DNA of 64,000 nucleotides from Teratosphaeria epicoccoides (GCA_021401465.1 JADDMT010000008.1:496001-560000); one strand, 5' to 3'. Counted from the stretch's first letter, positions 9,596 through 21,576 are shown. Numbers and translations are program-made. Notes: generated by a model not told the origin, from the letters alone.

Positions 9596-10861
9596 ATGAC
9601 AAAGGCATTGCCGGCCGATGTCACCAAGAATGACCTGCCAAACTCCGTCTCGGTGGCCCAGAAGGAGGACCGTACAGGAAACAAGACAGCTACACGAACA
9701 TTGGAGCCAGTCACGTCGGCTCGAAATATGGACGCAGAGGAAGCGAAACTGCTTGCAGCCTTGCGTCAGCATAATAGTCAAGGCCTAATCAACTCGTATG
9801 CTGTGCATCCGGAGCATCTTCCTACTTCCAGGTCACCTTCCACAAATGCCGCAATCTCAGGACCCCATCCGCGCTCGTACACACCGACTGCACCAAGTAC
9901 AAACGGCTTCCAGCCAGTTAATGCAACTATTCAACGACAGAACCCGACAGTCCGCCCTACCCCAGCCTCCCAAAGTCACGCCGCAGGACTTGGCTATGCA
10001 ACATCTGGCTCCATAGCCTCGAGGTCGTTGGCAGATGCCGCATCTACAGAGTCAATAGACGCATCTAGGCACTCACCGTACCCGCCAATGACCCAAGCGC
10101 ATGCTCCGGTACCATATCCAACTCTGGCTTCTGCTCAACAACACCGGCCCTCACCGCCATTCTCTGGTCAGGTCTCGCGCCCTCAACATCTACCACCGAT
10201 GCAGCTCCAGAACCCGTCCAGCCAGTCTGCATACGCCCAGAAAGCCTTGACGCACATGCAGAAGGCACGCCCACGCTACCCGACTCTTAAACCTGCACCC
10301 CTGCAGCGTCCAGCAGCCCCACAAGCCCCCCCCAAGACGAACTTTTACGACCTGCCTGCCGAACTCCGTGTAGAAGTCTACAAACTCGCCCTCTCTACCG
10401 TCTGCATCCACATTGGCCCCTTGGAAGGCGGACGCCGCAATCCACACCCGCTAGTCCTGACCTCCCACCTAGTCCGCATGGAAGTGCTCCCCCTCATGCA
10501 CTCCCTCTGCCCCATCCGCGCCAGCGTAACCGACTTCAATTTCTCCGGCCTGCTCGCCTGGACTGACCGCATCCCGCCAAATGAGCACGCAACACTGGCA
10601 AAGAACCAGAACCTCACAATTGTAATCAACAGTACCGAGAAGAGTCCCAAGGAGAGCCAGTTTGGCCCGAGTCTGAGAAAGTGGTTGCATCGGCGCGCGG
10701 ATCCGCATCGCGCGCAGCCGAATTGGAGATATCAAGGTCCGCCGCCGCAGAAGGGCGTGGCCAGTGATATGAAGCGGCGGGCGAAGAGGATGACGGAGGA
10801 GGGGAAGAGGAAGGAGTTGGTGACGATGTTGACGAGTCTGGGGGTGCAGTTGAGCCGGTAG
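9596..10861 (+). CDS. F-box-like (2EXR-type) protein with long disordered N-terminus
   Basis: 421 aa from ATG at 9596; the open frame reaches further up to 9563 but begins there with TTG, so 9596 is preferred. Residues about 1-250 are Ser/Pro/Gln/Ala-rich and disordered. From about residue 255 the pattern FYDLPAELRVEVYKLAL appears, the signature of short fungal F-box-like domains, followed by the usual strand-rich segment ending in LTSHLVRMEVLP. The C-terminus is basic, with many Lys and Arg. Such proteins may be substrate adaptors for ubiquitin ligases, but no substrate can be inferred. Three other small proteins, two with a similar motif, are in this window (31.5-34.3 kb). Confidence 0.7.
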   Translation: MTKALPADVTKNDLPNSVSVAQKEDRTGNKTATRTLEPVTSARNMDAEEAKLLAALRQHNSQGLINSYAVHPEHLPTSRSPSTNAAISGPHPRSYTPTAPSTNGFQPVNATIQRQNPTVRPTPASQSHAAGLGYATSGSIASRSLADAASTESIDASRHSPYPPMTQAHAPVPYPTLASAQQHRPSPPFSGQVSRPQHLPPMQLQNPSSQSAYAQKALTHMQKARPRYPTLKPAPLQRPAAPQAPPKTNFYDLPAELRVEVYKLALSTVCIHIGPLEGGRRNPHPLVLTSHLVRMEVLPLMHSLCPIRASVTDFNFSGLLAWTDRIPPNEHATLAKNQNLTIVINSTEKSPKESQFGPSLRKWLHRRADPHRAQPNWRYQGPPPQKGVASDMKRRAKRMTEEGKRKELVTMLTSLGVQLSR

Positions 10862-11233
10862 GGTGGTGGAAGGGAGGCTCCTTGGAGGGTGCGATGACCC
10901 AGCGCGAGCGAAGCGGTATTGGTAATGCACGCGGCGGTTACGGTAATGTGTTATTGGTCCTTGGTAGCGATTTAGCGGGTCTACCACAAACGGGCACAGG
11001 GTGCATGGGATTTTTTCTTGGCAGGCATTATATTAGACAAGCAGGCATTTATGTGTACGAACCGGCAGAATACAAGCTTCTTTGGCTCCGGAATGAAGAT
11101 CACTCTGCACACCTCTCTGCCTCCCACGCTTCTCATCACGAGATGGTGTATTGCTTCGTCATGGTACCAGATTCACCATTTCACGCCTACACACCACTAA
11201 TTCGCCCAGTTGTTACACCATCGCACCAATATT
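10862..11233. other. Convergent 3' region
   Basis: Lies between the stop of the plus-strand F-box-like gene and the stop of minus-strand VMA10. It should contain both terminators. No coding signal. Confidence 0.5.
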
Positions 11234-11844
11234 TCATGCCTTCGTCTCACTCCCCTCTACCCGATCCGGAACCTCAGGCTTCACCTCCAAAACCGCCTTC
11301 ACCAAATCATTGACAACAGTCGGTCCCGTCTTCTTCCCTATCGCCTTAATCTCCTCCAACTGCTTCTGCGTGTCTTTCTCTGCTTGCTCCTCAGCGGCTT
11401 TGTTGCCCGACGTATGCTACCGCAGATAATCAGCTCCCCATCGTGCGAGAACGGCGGTTGCCGCAGGGATGGCAGTACCTCCTTCTCGAACTTCTGAAAC
11501 TCGTCCTCCTTTTGCTTGCGGTAGTCTTCGATCTCCTTCTGCGCTTCGGAGCGGGCGTCTTTTACTCGTTTCGTGCGGTCTGGTGCGGGGAAATTGTGTT
11601 AGTCGAGGGCTGTGGTAATGGGATGGGGTGGGGAGGGATGGAGTACATTCGCGGGCTTTTTGAACAATTTTTTGGGCTTCGCGCTCTGCCTGTGGAAGGT
11701 GTTAGGGGCTATAAGGTGGGAATCGGGGACTGTTGGGTTTGTACATCAAGGAGGGTCTGGATGCCGGCGGAGTTTTGGGCTGCCTGGAGGTTGATTTAGT
11801 AGAGGCGCGCAGGATTAGGGAAGGTCGGAAGAGGCATATACCAT
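11234..11844 (-). CDS. VMA10: V-type proton ATPase subunit G (five exons)
   Basis: Minus-strand exons at 11842-11844, 11745-11783, 11647-11689, 11479-11579 and 11234-11416 join in frame to 122 aa plus stop. Each intron has GT...AG ends and is 52-62 bp long. The first exon is only the ATG. The product starts MAAQNSAGIQTLLDAEREA, continues through KIVQKAREYRTKRVKDARSE, and ends in a charged helix with KPEVPDRV. This is the typical subunit G peripheral-stalk helix, which connects V1 to Vo in vacuolar membrane proton pumping. Length and sequence match the family well. It is divergent from PET117 across about 205 bases. Confidence 0.92.
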
Positions 11845-12049
11845 GATGATAGCTGTTCAGCAAGAAGCAATTTGTGTGGTGTTTGTACTGGTGCTCGAAA
11901 GGTCAATGCTAGGTCCTAGCTACGTTCAAAGTCCGAGCTTATTGACGTTGTGGAGCTTGTAACCCTAACGCCAGCGAGAGTTGCAGGCCATGGGCTTCCA
12001 AGGGTCCCATCTTTTCTTGTGCTCATACACAACCGTCGTGGGAATCGAT
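11845..12049. promoter_or_regulatory. Shared divergent promoter VMA10 / PET117
   Basis: 205 bases between two start codons pointing away from each other. It must carry initiation signals for both housekeeping genes. No specific factor site is claimed. Confidence 0.6.
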
Positions 12050-12387
12050 ATGTCGACCACCGCCAAAGTCACTTTTGCAACGACTGTGCTCGGTGCTATT
12101 GGAACGGTGGTACTGGTGCATTGGCAGCAGAAGGCCGATCAAGCTGTAAGATGAGAAGACTTCACAATTATGTGGCCATGGCATCTGCCAGAAATCCGGC
12201 TCGAGAACTTTGCTGATTCATTCTGGTGATACAGGCGATGCACCAAGGCGTCATCAGAGATATGGAGCAACAGAGGATCAAGAGAGAACGACAGCTCGAT
12301 TTTGAGATGCAGAGGCAGTTGGAGCAGGAGTACAAGAAGCTGCAGAATGTGAGCGATAGCACGGATGGGCAGTACAAGGCTGCGTGA
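12050..12387 (+). CDS. PET117: Cytochrome c oxidase assembly protein PET117
   Basis: Two exons, 12050-12145 and 12235-12387, separated by an 89-bp GTAAG...ACAG intron, give 82 aa. The N-terminal hydrophobic helix (residues about 7-24, VTFATTVLGAIGTVVLVHW) is followed by the family signature GVIRDMEQQRIKRERQLDFE and a C-terminal helix of Glu/Gln/Lys. PET117 works with PET191 and heme A synthase in assembling complex IV at the mitochondrial inner membrane. Size is as expected. It is too short and split to appear as one long frame. Confidence 0.9.
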
Positions 12388-13304
12388 TGAATATGGCAAT
12401 TTATCTGGGTTGTGGCGCATGGAACTAGACGAAGAGGTGGAATGCCCATCAGCAGTCATGGGCAAGTATCACATCTCCAGCAATCGCGGTAACGGTACGA
12501 ACCACTTCAGGCGGAGTCAATACCTCGCCACATCAGCAACGACCTTCTCCTTGAACCGTGAGCTGCGGATCTGGGCCAAGCCTCCCGCTTATTTGTCCAA
12601 CAAGCGGACCTCGAAGTGGTTAGGCGAGATTAAATCGATGGATTGAGCATTTGAGGCTCCGTGGTTTCAAAGGCGCGGCAAAGGGCCTGAGGATTCTTCT
12701 GGCATAAGTCTGTTGTGTTGCTTCCAAGTCACGCACGATGCCGTGGCCGCATTCGTTGAGACGTCGGAAGCGATGCAGCCTGCCATTTGTGCCTTATCGC
12801 ACAGATCAGAGAGCGAAAGCAGGCTACGCCTCAAACGCGGTCACAGAGCGTACGGGGCAACGAAGGAGAGCGAATGCGCAACTAAATGGGCTACTGTGAA
12901 CACAGATTAGCAGAATGATGAAGCAGGCGCTAGGAAGGCCAGTGTGCGGACCAAAGAAGCGGTAACCAGAACTACCATATCTGTACATACATGAGCAGAG
13001 CTGTACAGCTTGCACACGTCTTTCGCAGTGTGGCTTATTCATTGATACATTGATAAATGTATGCATGTACTGCATGTGTTGAACACTATGAAGGAGTGTG
13101 ATGTCAATGTGGCCCGTGCATGGTACATACGCGAGCATATTCGCCGCGTGGAGCGCCGCGGCCACTCAGGCAGGAACAAAGGCAAGCTGTCAGTAATGTG
13201 CTGGGTTATGTTGTATCCATGTTCTTAAGACGACGGAATGCTATGACGATGTCCTTCCCCCCGGGATGCACATTTGGAGATAATCCAGCAAATCGACAGC
13301 GACG
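12388..13304. other. Intergenic, HRD3 promoter side
   Basis: About 915 bases with only short frames of no recognisable character. The right end should include the HRD3 promoter. Confidence 0.45.
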
Positions 13305-15920
13305 ATGAAGACCAGCGTCTGGCGCATAGCGCCTGTCCTACTCTGTAAGCCGGGAAGAAGCATAGTTTGACAAGGCGTATTTGGAAGCTGATAGCTGTAT
13401 ACCACAGTTGCACTCTTTGTATTCCTCGCTATCTGCACAGCCCAAGATGTCCAACAAGATGTGCCCGAGCAGCAGCCACTGCTCGCTCCGTCTGAATCGG
13501 AGCAGAAGGAAGAGCAGGCCTCGCCGAAGAGCAGTGATGTGCCGGTCGAGGTATCCGATACAGTAAAGGAGGCGACGGCGATATTGCGCAAGGTCAAGGC
13601 ACCGACAGCGTCAAAGTTGGCGCGTATCACGAGTAAACCGAAAGGGTTCATGGGGTCGACGGTCTATTACGCCAAAGAAGCATTTGTGCTGCTATTTATG
13701 AACGGGCCAAAGCAGATGAATCTCCTCACAACTTCAGCGTCCCAATCAACGCCAAGGCTGCCGCAGCCGCTATCGAAAGCTGTCGATCTGCTGCAAGATG
13801 CAGCGGACAACGATGATCCAGATGCGCTTTTCTTGCTCGCAGAGATGAACTTCCACGGCAACTACAGCCATCCAGTCTCCTATCCAGCAGCATTCAGGCA
13901 TTACAAATCACTCGCTGACCTCGATGGCAATAGCACAGCGCAGCATATGGTTGCGTTTCTGTATGCGACTGGCCTTGCAGCACCAGATGTCCCGGCTGAT
14001 CAGGCAAAGAGCATGCTGTACCACACATTTGCGGCGTCCCAGGGGAACACACGAAGTCAAATGACATTGGCCTACAGGCATCATGCGGGTATTGCGACGC
14101 CGAAGAATTGTGACGAGGCAGTGAAGTGGTATCAGCTTGTGGCTGACAAAGCCGTTGACTACTACCGGTCTGGACCACCTGGTGGCCATAGTTTAGCAAG
14201 AGATGCATATAGGATCGCAGACGAGGAAGGTGGCGTCTATGGTGAGGGTGCATCGGTGAGCTCCAGTGGACCATTAGCCAGGCAGGGTGGACCGACCAGT
14301 GATGCGTACGCTGAGATGGATGACGTGCTGGAGTATCTCTACTTGCAATCTTCGAAAGGAGACCTGAAGGCGACGTTCGGCTTAGCGAGACTGTACTATG
14401 AGGGTGCTCCCACAGTACCGAAGAATTTCAAGCTTGCGAAGCAGTATTTCATGCAAGTTGCGAGAGAGTATTGGATGGAGGGTGGAAAGACGAAGAAGGA
14501 TGTTCCGAGCTATGTGGAAAGACTAGCGAGCAAGGCGGCAGGCTATCTGGGGCGGATGTTCTTGAGAGGCGAAGGCATGGAGCAGAGTTTCAACATTGCT
14601 AAGATCTGGTTCGAGCGAGGATTGAAGGCTGGCGACGGGTTATGTCAGTACCATCTCGGTTTGATGTACTTGCATCACCTGGGCGTCGATGAGAACATTA
14701 AGAAGGCAGCGGACTTGTTCTCGGCAGCCGCGGATCAGGACTTGTCGGTAGCCCAGACAGAGATGGGAGTGCTATTCTTGGATCAAGGAGACTCGCAGAC
14801 GGCCGCGAAGTACTTTGAGCTCGCTGCGCGCAACAGCCATATCGAAGCGTACTACTATCTCGCAGAGTTGAACAACCAAGCCATCGGTCGGGACAGGGTT
14901 TGTGGTATGGCCGCGCTGTACTACAAGATCGTGGCTGAGAAAGCCGAGCCGATCTGGAGCTCATTGCCAGAAGCAAATGATGCATATGACGTAGGCGACA
15001 TGCAGAAAGCGTTGGTCACTTACCTAATGGCCGCCGAGCAAGGATCTGAAAATGCTCAGGCTAACGTAGCATGGTTGCTCGATCAGACGAAACCAAAGTG
15101 GTCACTCTTAAGCTATATCATGTCCGTCGGACAGTCAGCAAAGACTGCTGTCGGCGACGCAGCGCTTGCACTGACATTCTGGACGCGCTCGGCGAAGCAG
15201 TCGAATATCGACAGCCTGGTAAAGATGGGCGATTACTACCTTGCTGGTCTTGGCACGGTTGTGAGCGCAGAGAACGCTGCGGCGTGCTATCAGGCTGCAG
15301 CGGAGAGTATGGCGAGTGCGCAGGCAATGTGGAACTTAGGCTGGATGCACGAGAACGGCATCGGCATTGATCAGGACTTCCATCTCGCCAAGCGGTTCTA
15401 CGATCAAGCACTAGAGACGAATGCTGAAGCGTACTTACCTGTGAAACTCAGCTTGTTCAAGCTGCGCTGGAGAAGCTGGTGGAACGACATCACGCACGGC
15501 GGTGTTAAGAGCATGGGTGCTGAAGAGAAGAAGAAGTCCAGATCTTTCGCGGAATGGGTGAACGATTTCCTCGAAGCAGACGCGGCAATGTACGAGCGTG
15601 AGCTGCAGGAGGAGGCGGATGATTGGGACGGCGATGACCACTTGCCTAGTGACGACTATTGGGGTGGCGGAGACGATGAAGCTATTGATGGAATTTTGGA
15701 GACGTTGCTTATTGGTGGTCTGATTGGTGTGCTTGGGTGGCTTATCTATTACAGGCAACAGCAGCAACGGAGGGCGGAGGAGAGGAGAAGGGTAGCTGAA
15801 GGTGGTGCGCAGCCGCAAGGGCAGCAGCCGGTGGCGGGGCAGCAGGCGGATGGTGGGTTCTTCCCGCCGCCGGGGGACCCCAATCATAATGCTTGGGTTG
15901 CGGGTGGTATAGGGCATTGA
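13305..15920 (+). CDS. HRD3: ERAD-associated Sel1-repeat membrane protein Hrd3/SEL1L
   Basis: Exon 1 at 13305-13344 and exon 2 at 13408-15920 (63-bp GTAAGC...CACAG intron) give 850 aa. Exon 1 completes a signal peptide, MKTSVWRIAPVLL followed by FALFVFLAICTAQ. Sel1-like repeats extend from about residue 115 to 690, with many A-x-x-x-L-G-x-x-Y/F elements such as LCQYHLGLMYLHHLGV and AQAMWNLGWMHENGIG. A single membrane helix follows near residues 774-795 (ILETLLIGGLIGVLGWLIYY), then a Gln/Arg-rich cytosolic tail. Hrd3 is the lumenal partner of the Hrd1 ubiquitin ligase, recognising misfolded ER proteins. An internal Met at 13461 would remove the signal peptide, so the upstream exon decides the start. 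Confidence 0.92.
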
Positions 15921-16522
15921 TGTGATGTGGTTGTTTTTGTGCAAGTTTGGCGGGTTTGTAGGCACAGGAAATGAAGATGGATTTGGTCCGCGGGCTGCTA
16001 GCCTGTACTGGTGTCTGGATGCCTGGCTTGCTTGTGCTGTGCTCTGTTCTAGGGCCAAGATCAGGGCGCGACTCTGACAGGCAAAAGAAGAATGGCCGCG
16101 GCCTCGAGTCGGTACTCAAGCATGTCAAGATGTGGCCAGGCTTGACCGAAGAGCGATACAGTGTACACTTGCTTCTCACATCGGAAGCTCGAGCGCGCAA
16201 TATTCGACTTGCCTGGCACCAAATGTAGAGGGAAATAAAAGAAGAGGTTGCGCCCTCCGGGTCGTGTCTCACTCAAAGCACGCACTTTTGTTTGCCGTCT
16301 GAAAGCATTCTACGCCCGATTACGACTTGTACGATCGCCGACTCATGAGTTCAATGGTGCCACCAGGAGAGAGTGGGCCATTAGGATGACTCACCCCCTT
16401 CGGATCGTTTCCATTTCACAAAGACAGCGTGACGATGCGGACAAGCAAGCTTTATCACTGCGTCATTGAGCCCTCGAAGCTCATAATTCACAACAACCAA
16501 ATTTCATTATGTGGCTGCAATT
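15921..16522. other. Intergenic, nothing recognised
   Basis: About 600 bases downstream of HRD3 with no supported coding sequence. Confidence 0.45.
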
Positions 16523-16851
16523 ATGACCGGACAGGCAATCGAAGCATGTGAAAGTGGGGCCGAGTTCCCCACGCTGTTCCGCATATTTTGTCTTGCCTCT
16601 CAGTTGCTTGAGTCACCACTTACATCGAACGACAGCCTGGAGCAAGCCGTCATGGTAGGTTGCCTGCGAACAACTTTGCACTGCAGGTCTGGACCAATAA
16701 GCTATAGGCGCAAGAGGACACTGACGCCGTTGATACCACGCCGCTTGCGAGGTTCGCCGCCACAGCACTGCTGGCGGAGAGTAAGCGAAAGCAGAAAGCC
16801 GGTCCTTTCCATGAGAAGCTGGACCAGAGACGCAAAGTTCGGCAAGCTTAA
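16523..16851 (+). CDS. Possible small two-exon protein of unknown function (91 aa)
   Basis: Exon 1 at 16523-16654 and exon 2 at 16708-16851 join in phase 0 across a 53-bp intron (GTAGGT...CTATAG). The product has an N-terminal amphipathic part with LFRIFCLASQLLESPL, a middle PLARFAATALLAESKRKQK helix and a basic end QRRKVRQA. No family is recognised. The matched splice signals and sensible amino-acid composition across both exons are the only support. It could be a chance pairing. Confidence 0.35.
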
Positions 16852-17584
16852 CGCGAGGACCTGGACAAGTTGTCGATCAATTAGCATCTTGGTCTCAATA
16901 GATGTCTGCCGGCAGAGTTAGTGCCACGACGATTGAATAAGAACGGCGCTAAAGTCGGCATCAGCCGACCAGATAGGACTCGACTACCACCCTATCACTG
17001 GACTGGAAGAAGAGGCTTGCTCAAACACTTGCTGTGCTGTCGTTGCAGACTGTGATCGATCGTGACACCGCTATCAGCGCACTGATCGAGCAAGCAGCTA
17101 AGACGCAGGTCGATTGTACTCATCCAAAGTGGTATGCGCGTGAGGTGCTCGTCAGCGACGTCAATGTTGTCACTGCCGACTTTCGCGTGCGCATGCGGAA
17201 GGGCACTATAAAAGCAGGGGGAGGGATTACAGCTACCAAGAGCTGGAGGATGTGGACTCCGAAGAAGACCCTGACCCCGTTGGGTCAGGCGGCAGAAAGA
17301 GTAGGAGCGGAAGAAGAGGCAAACGATAATGATGCAGGTCAGGATGGTGTGGATGCGGCATCTGTCCATCAAGAAGGAACTTTGCTGAGGAACAAACTGC
17401 CTACAAGTGATATGCGATGCATGGTCGTTGCTTGTCGAGCTGGCGAGTCCTGAGCTTTTGCGATGCAACCGAATAGGATTCCGTTAACGGAAAGTGCGCT
17501 TCGGTATGTCCCGATCCATGCTTGCCTGACTTCGAGAACTTCGGCCTTTTGAACTCCAATGTGCACCACTTTCCGTCATCCGAC
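16852..17584. other. No supported gene
   Basis: A 139-codon plus frame at 17034-17453 and overlapping minus frames exist, but none has recognisable features or convincing ends. Confidence 0.35.
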
Positions 17585-18520
17585 ATTATCTTGCATCTAA
17601 CAAAGTCCATACAATACCGCGCGCTCTGTCCAATGTGCCTAAAGTAAGATATTTGTGGTCAACCGGGAAATGCAAGATCACTAACGGCTTCGCGTAGAAA
17701 GCGCAAAAGGTGTCCAAGATCGTCAAGACCAAGGCTTCGCCGCGCACGAAGCCTTCGAAGCAAGACCTTCCTCAACAGCCTGCCGCCCTCGTGCAGAGGC
17801 TCGAGGCTCAAGTGCACAACAACACTCACTCCTGGATCCTCAGCGAAGTTGACAAGCTCTTCGACGCGTACGGCAAAGGAAACTACAAGATAATCGTTGG
17901 TATTCAGCTCGCCACTGCCAAGAATGGCACTGATTGGTCAATGTGAAGCAGGCCACACACCTCGACAAGATCTTTTGCACACGGCACCGTCCGCTGTGAC
18001 TGAACGAGGATACCGGGGAATAAAAGGCGGTGTACAGTGCCCAGTACTGGCGCCGCGACACCCTCAAGTGGATTCTTATCTTCGTCGAGGCCGGCGCAAG
18101 CAGGGCGACAGCGGTCGAGTCCAGCACACACCATGTTGATGAACGCATCGCTGGCCGTTGCAGCCCCAAGCGGAAGCAGCATATCGGCAAGGAGGTGCCT
18201 AATTTGACTGGATGGGAAATAGTTGCAGCGTATTGCAAGTTCAAGAAGGTTAAGGAGGACCGCAAATGCATCTTGCTCGGCTCCCCCGAGTAGGTGGCGC
18301 AGGAGACGGGCCGTGAGGTGAAGGATATCCTCAAGTTCACCGACATGGCTGCCATGGTTGAGGACATGCGCGACTTGATCAAGAAGAATGAGAAGTCGGT
18401 GGATGCGATGGAGCGGCTGAGGGTCAATGACCCGGGCTGTTGCCGTAAGCGACTATCCTTCGCGATCAGGCATGACGGAGCATACGACGAAGATCACAAC
18501 TTCACGTCAACTGTATAGGT
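17585..18520 (+). pseudogene. Unresolved broken coding-like region
   Basis: A 54-bp intron with a textbook CACTAAC branch site and GCGTAG acceptor fits 17644-17697 and joins an upstream open stretch to a Lys-rich segment followed by HSWILSEVDKLFDAYGKGNYK. Further coding-like pieces follow in other frames (LTGWEIVAAYCKFKKVKEDRK near 18205-18265, then ETGREVKDILKFTDMAAMVEDM near 18303-18370), broken by stops near 17944 and 18291. I do not recognise the family. It may be a decayed gene or a gene with unrecognised introns. Confidence 0.35.
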
Positions 18521-18905
18521 ATGGGCATGGAGTATGGTCACGATGGATTACTTTGGAGTCACGGGTGGTAGTCTTGTGTTGTTCCTTGGAGACATGTCAA
18601 GCTCAACGACATGTGACGGCGAATCAAACTTTGTTGACGTTGATTCTTTCGTGTCACGGAGACTGTCCTGTCAGCTTTACCAGTCAATATCGGATCACAC
18701 GTATGGCTCAAGAGGTTGGATCACTCGATGTCATTCTGTTGCAGGCCTGAGAGTCGCCATCCGGATAAGGAAGGAGCGCTCGGACCGACCTCGGCTCAAC
18801 CCCACATACCAACCGAGCTCCACAACTTCCAATATTGAGCCAACCACTTGGCTCGCCATATTCATCAACACTCGTGTGTGCTGTAATGCCGACAGAGGTC
18901 GATTG
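18521..18905. other. Intergenic, nothing recognised
   Basis: About 385 bases downstream of the amine oxidase relic with no supported feature. Confidence 0.4.
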
Positions 18906-21576
18906 TTACCTACTTGTGAGACACATGTACCATGGCGCTGGACAATGGGTCTCGGCACTCAAGTTCCAAGATCGCACAACCACCGCACCCTCAGCCCCGA
19001 GAAGTCTCCTCCCGATGCCAAACCCCGCCGCACTCCCCTTGAATCCCAGGTCCGTCACGCCATGCTCTTCACTCACATATCCTCCCATGTCCGGCTCCAG
19101 CGCCTCCGGCGGCACGTGCACAGCCTCGTCATACGTCCCACCAAAGTACATCGCACTATTCCTTCTCTTCTCACTCCGAGTCCTCAGATCACTACCTCGT
19201 TCGTCCGCGGGCGGCTGCCCGGCAAAGCTACCGCTCCCTTTTTTCGATCTCGCAAGCTGTAACCTCCAACCCTGCACAGATTGCCGCGAAGGATCACGAT
19301 CGTGAAAGTTATGCAGCATGAACATGACTCTCGACGCTCTCGGATGCATCAGCGTATTCGGCACATCCCCTGCATGTGGCACATTGGATTATACCTCGAG
19401 GTCGCCATCGTAGTCTTCGTCTTGCTCCAGACTTTCGCCATTCGCGATCCTCGTGAAGTCAATGAGCGGCTCATGAGGCGCAAGATAGTTCAGCGGATCA
19501 GCAGATCTTGGTTCCGTGTCCCTCCGCCTCACGACCCTGAGGTCCTTCTCTGCCCAGCGAGCACTGTCACCTAGAGTCGTGGAGTTCAGGATCGCAAGGT
19601 GCGGAGTATTGCCCATGACCGTGCCGGAAATGATACGGTATCCTTTCCGCACGCCCCAGGCGTTCTTGGCGGTGAAGCTGTAGACTAGGTAGACTTCGCC
19701 TGAGTTCTTTTGCCAGTCGAGACCTGTTTCGTGAGACACAGAATTTCCGACGAGGTGCATGGTATTGCGCTCCTTCAGTTCCGCCAGATCCCAGAAGTAT
19801 GAGTTCGTAGTCGGTTCGATAGCAAGACGTACCATATCGTTCGCCCGACAAGCAACGTCAAGGCAACGTCAAGATCTGCCTTAAAGACATGACAGGATCG
19901 TGCATGCAGCTAGAGAGTGCGTCGCGGATGCGGTGACCATACTCATCTTCGCTGTTGGCCTTGTTGGCGGTGTAGAAAGCGCCGAAGATGAAGCCGGGGG
20001 CGCGGACTTCGACTTCGATGCTACCGTCGAGGTAGAAGATGTAGTCTGTTGATGGATCTGTCTGCTAGAAAGCAAGCATAGTGGTCAGAGTGAGGAGAAG
20101 TTTACCGACAGTGTAGTCGTAATTGCCGACCGTTGAGACGCTGCGGACGACTAGGAAAGTGTTGCGGAAGGCAGTAACACTGTACTGGGCTGTATGTCTG
20201 CACAGGAGGGCGTCGCTGGTGTACTCGAAGATGCAGATGCTCTTGGGTTGCTTATGCGTCTAGTATGCCTGCAAAATGCTCAGTAAGAAGTGAAAGGCAG
20301 CATCTCCGGCACACTGACCTGATGCTACTCCAGATCCAGATGATCAGCGTAAGCCGGACGACTGTATTCTTTCACCACCTCAAAGGCATTTTGGCCCATT
20401 TCAAAAAGCCTATCCATGAATTCCAGCTCGCCCTGCATCGGGTCATCGCCCGCATAGTGCGCCATAGCCTCTTGCAGTCCCAACTCATACACGACCCTGT
20501 CGCCTTTGAATCTGATATCAAGCAACGACACACCTGTAGCCTGGGCAGTACTAACATAGAACTCTAACCCAAACCACGAAACAAACTTCTGGTCACTATC
20601 AATCCGATACCTGGGTCCACACGGCTGAATAACGACTGTGGCGGCAGCTCACGACCTTCGGGCTGTGAGTCGAAGTCCTCACTATCCGTCCACTTCCAGT
20701 CAAGATTAGCAGGCGTGCACTGGAATCACGGCTCCCTCATCCGCAACGCTTGTGCATCCTCGTACACAACACCGTTGTAGTAAAATTCACCGACCCTCCA
20801 TTCCCCAATATCAGCACTCCTCGCATCAACCTTGGCATAAACACCTTACGGCAGAATCGTCCTCGCCCCGCTCCCTTCGCCCTTGCGGTAAATTGCATAC
20901 ACATCATCAACCCTCCAGTCTCTACTCGACTCGCCCTTGGGAACGCCACCAAATCCTTCGGATCTTGAGGATTCCGCCAGTTTGCGACCGCTCCAAGAAG
21001 GTTACGCGCAATGTCAGACACATTTTCTGCAATGCTGGGACTGAAGTCTTGGTTTGTGGCTTAGTCGTGAATTGGGTTGCGAACGTAGTGACGGCTGGAT
21101 TTAAAGATGTAGGTCAAAGATTTGACGAAGGATGCATTGGTCATCGGTAGAGGCCCAACTTGGTAGTAGACCATGTAGGATTCTTCGTTGGGAAGCCTTT
21201 CGGCTATGGCTACTTTCGCCTATCGTTGTGGCTTTGCGGATGCAGAGGTGGAGTAGAGGTAGGTTTCGGCGTCCATTTTGTTGGGTTTGAGGGACTCAAC
21301 GGTGAAGAGGAAATTGTCTCTTGTGCTTATCGGACACTTGGTGAGGTTGAGGTGTGCGAGTTGCTGGAAGAGGAAGTCGTTGACATCTTCTGTTTCGTCT
21401 GCTGTGAGCTCGGCCCAGAGGTTCTGTCGCGGAGCACGAAATGCTGTCTTCTGCACTGTAGTCCTTTGATTGGCGAGACGTCTGTCATTGTTCAATGTGA
21501 GTACTACATAGGTGATGACAACAAAGAAGAGCAATGCAGAAGGAAGGAGCATCGCTGGTCTTCGTCTCAGCTCCAT
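18906..21576 (-). pseudogene. Copper amine oxidase pseudogene
   Basis: Minus-strand fragments follow the order of a fungal copper amine oxidase. A membrane-anchor-like N-terminus (MELRRRPAMLLPSALLFFVV) is followed by NLWAELTADETEDVNDFLF, YMVYYQVGPLPM near 21150, DIRFKGDRVVYELGLQEAMA near 20480, and TVGNYDYTVG near 20120. This last piece is the cofactor motif whose Tyr becomes topaquinone. GSIEVEVRAPGFIFGAFYTA and the C-terminal DVPNTLMHPRASRVMFM and HDRDPSRQSVQG follow. In-frame stops occur at least twice (TAG near 21208, TAA near 21063), plus several frame changes and a lost segment near 19385. The family oxidises primary amines to aldehydes with release of ammonia and hydrogen peroxide. This copy cannot make a full enzyme. 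Confidence 0.88.

Noticed and set aside
19801..19840. GGTTCGAT stretch as a possible tRNA T-loop
   Set aside because: No acceptor stem, D-loop or anticodon arm can be paired around it.
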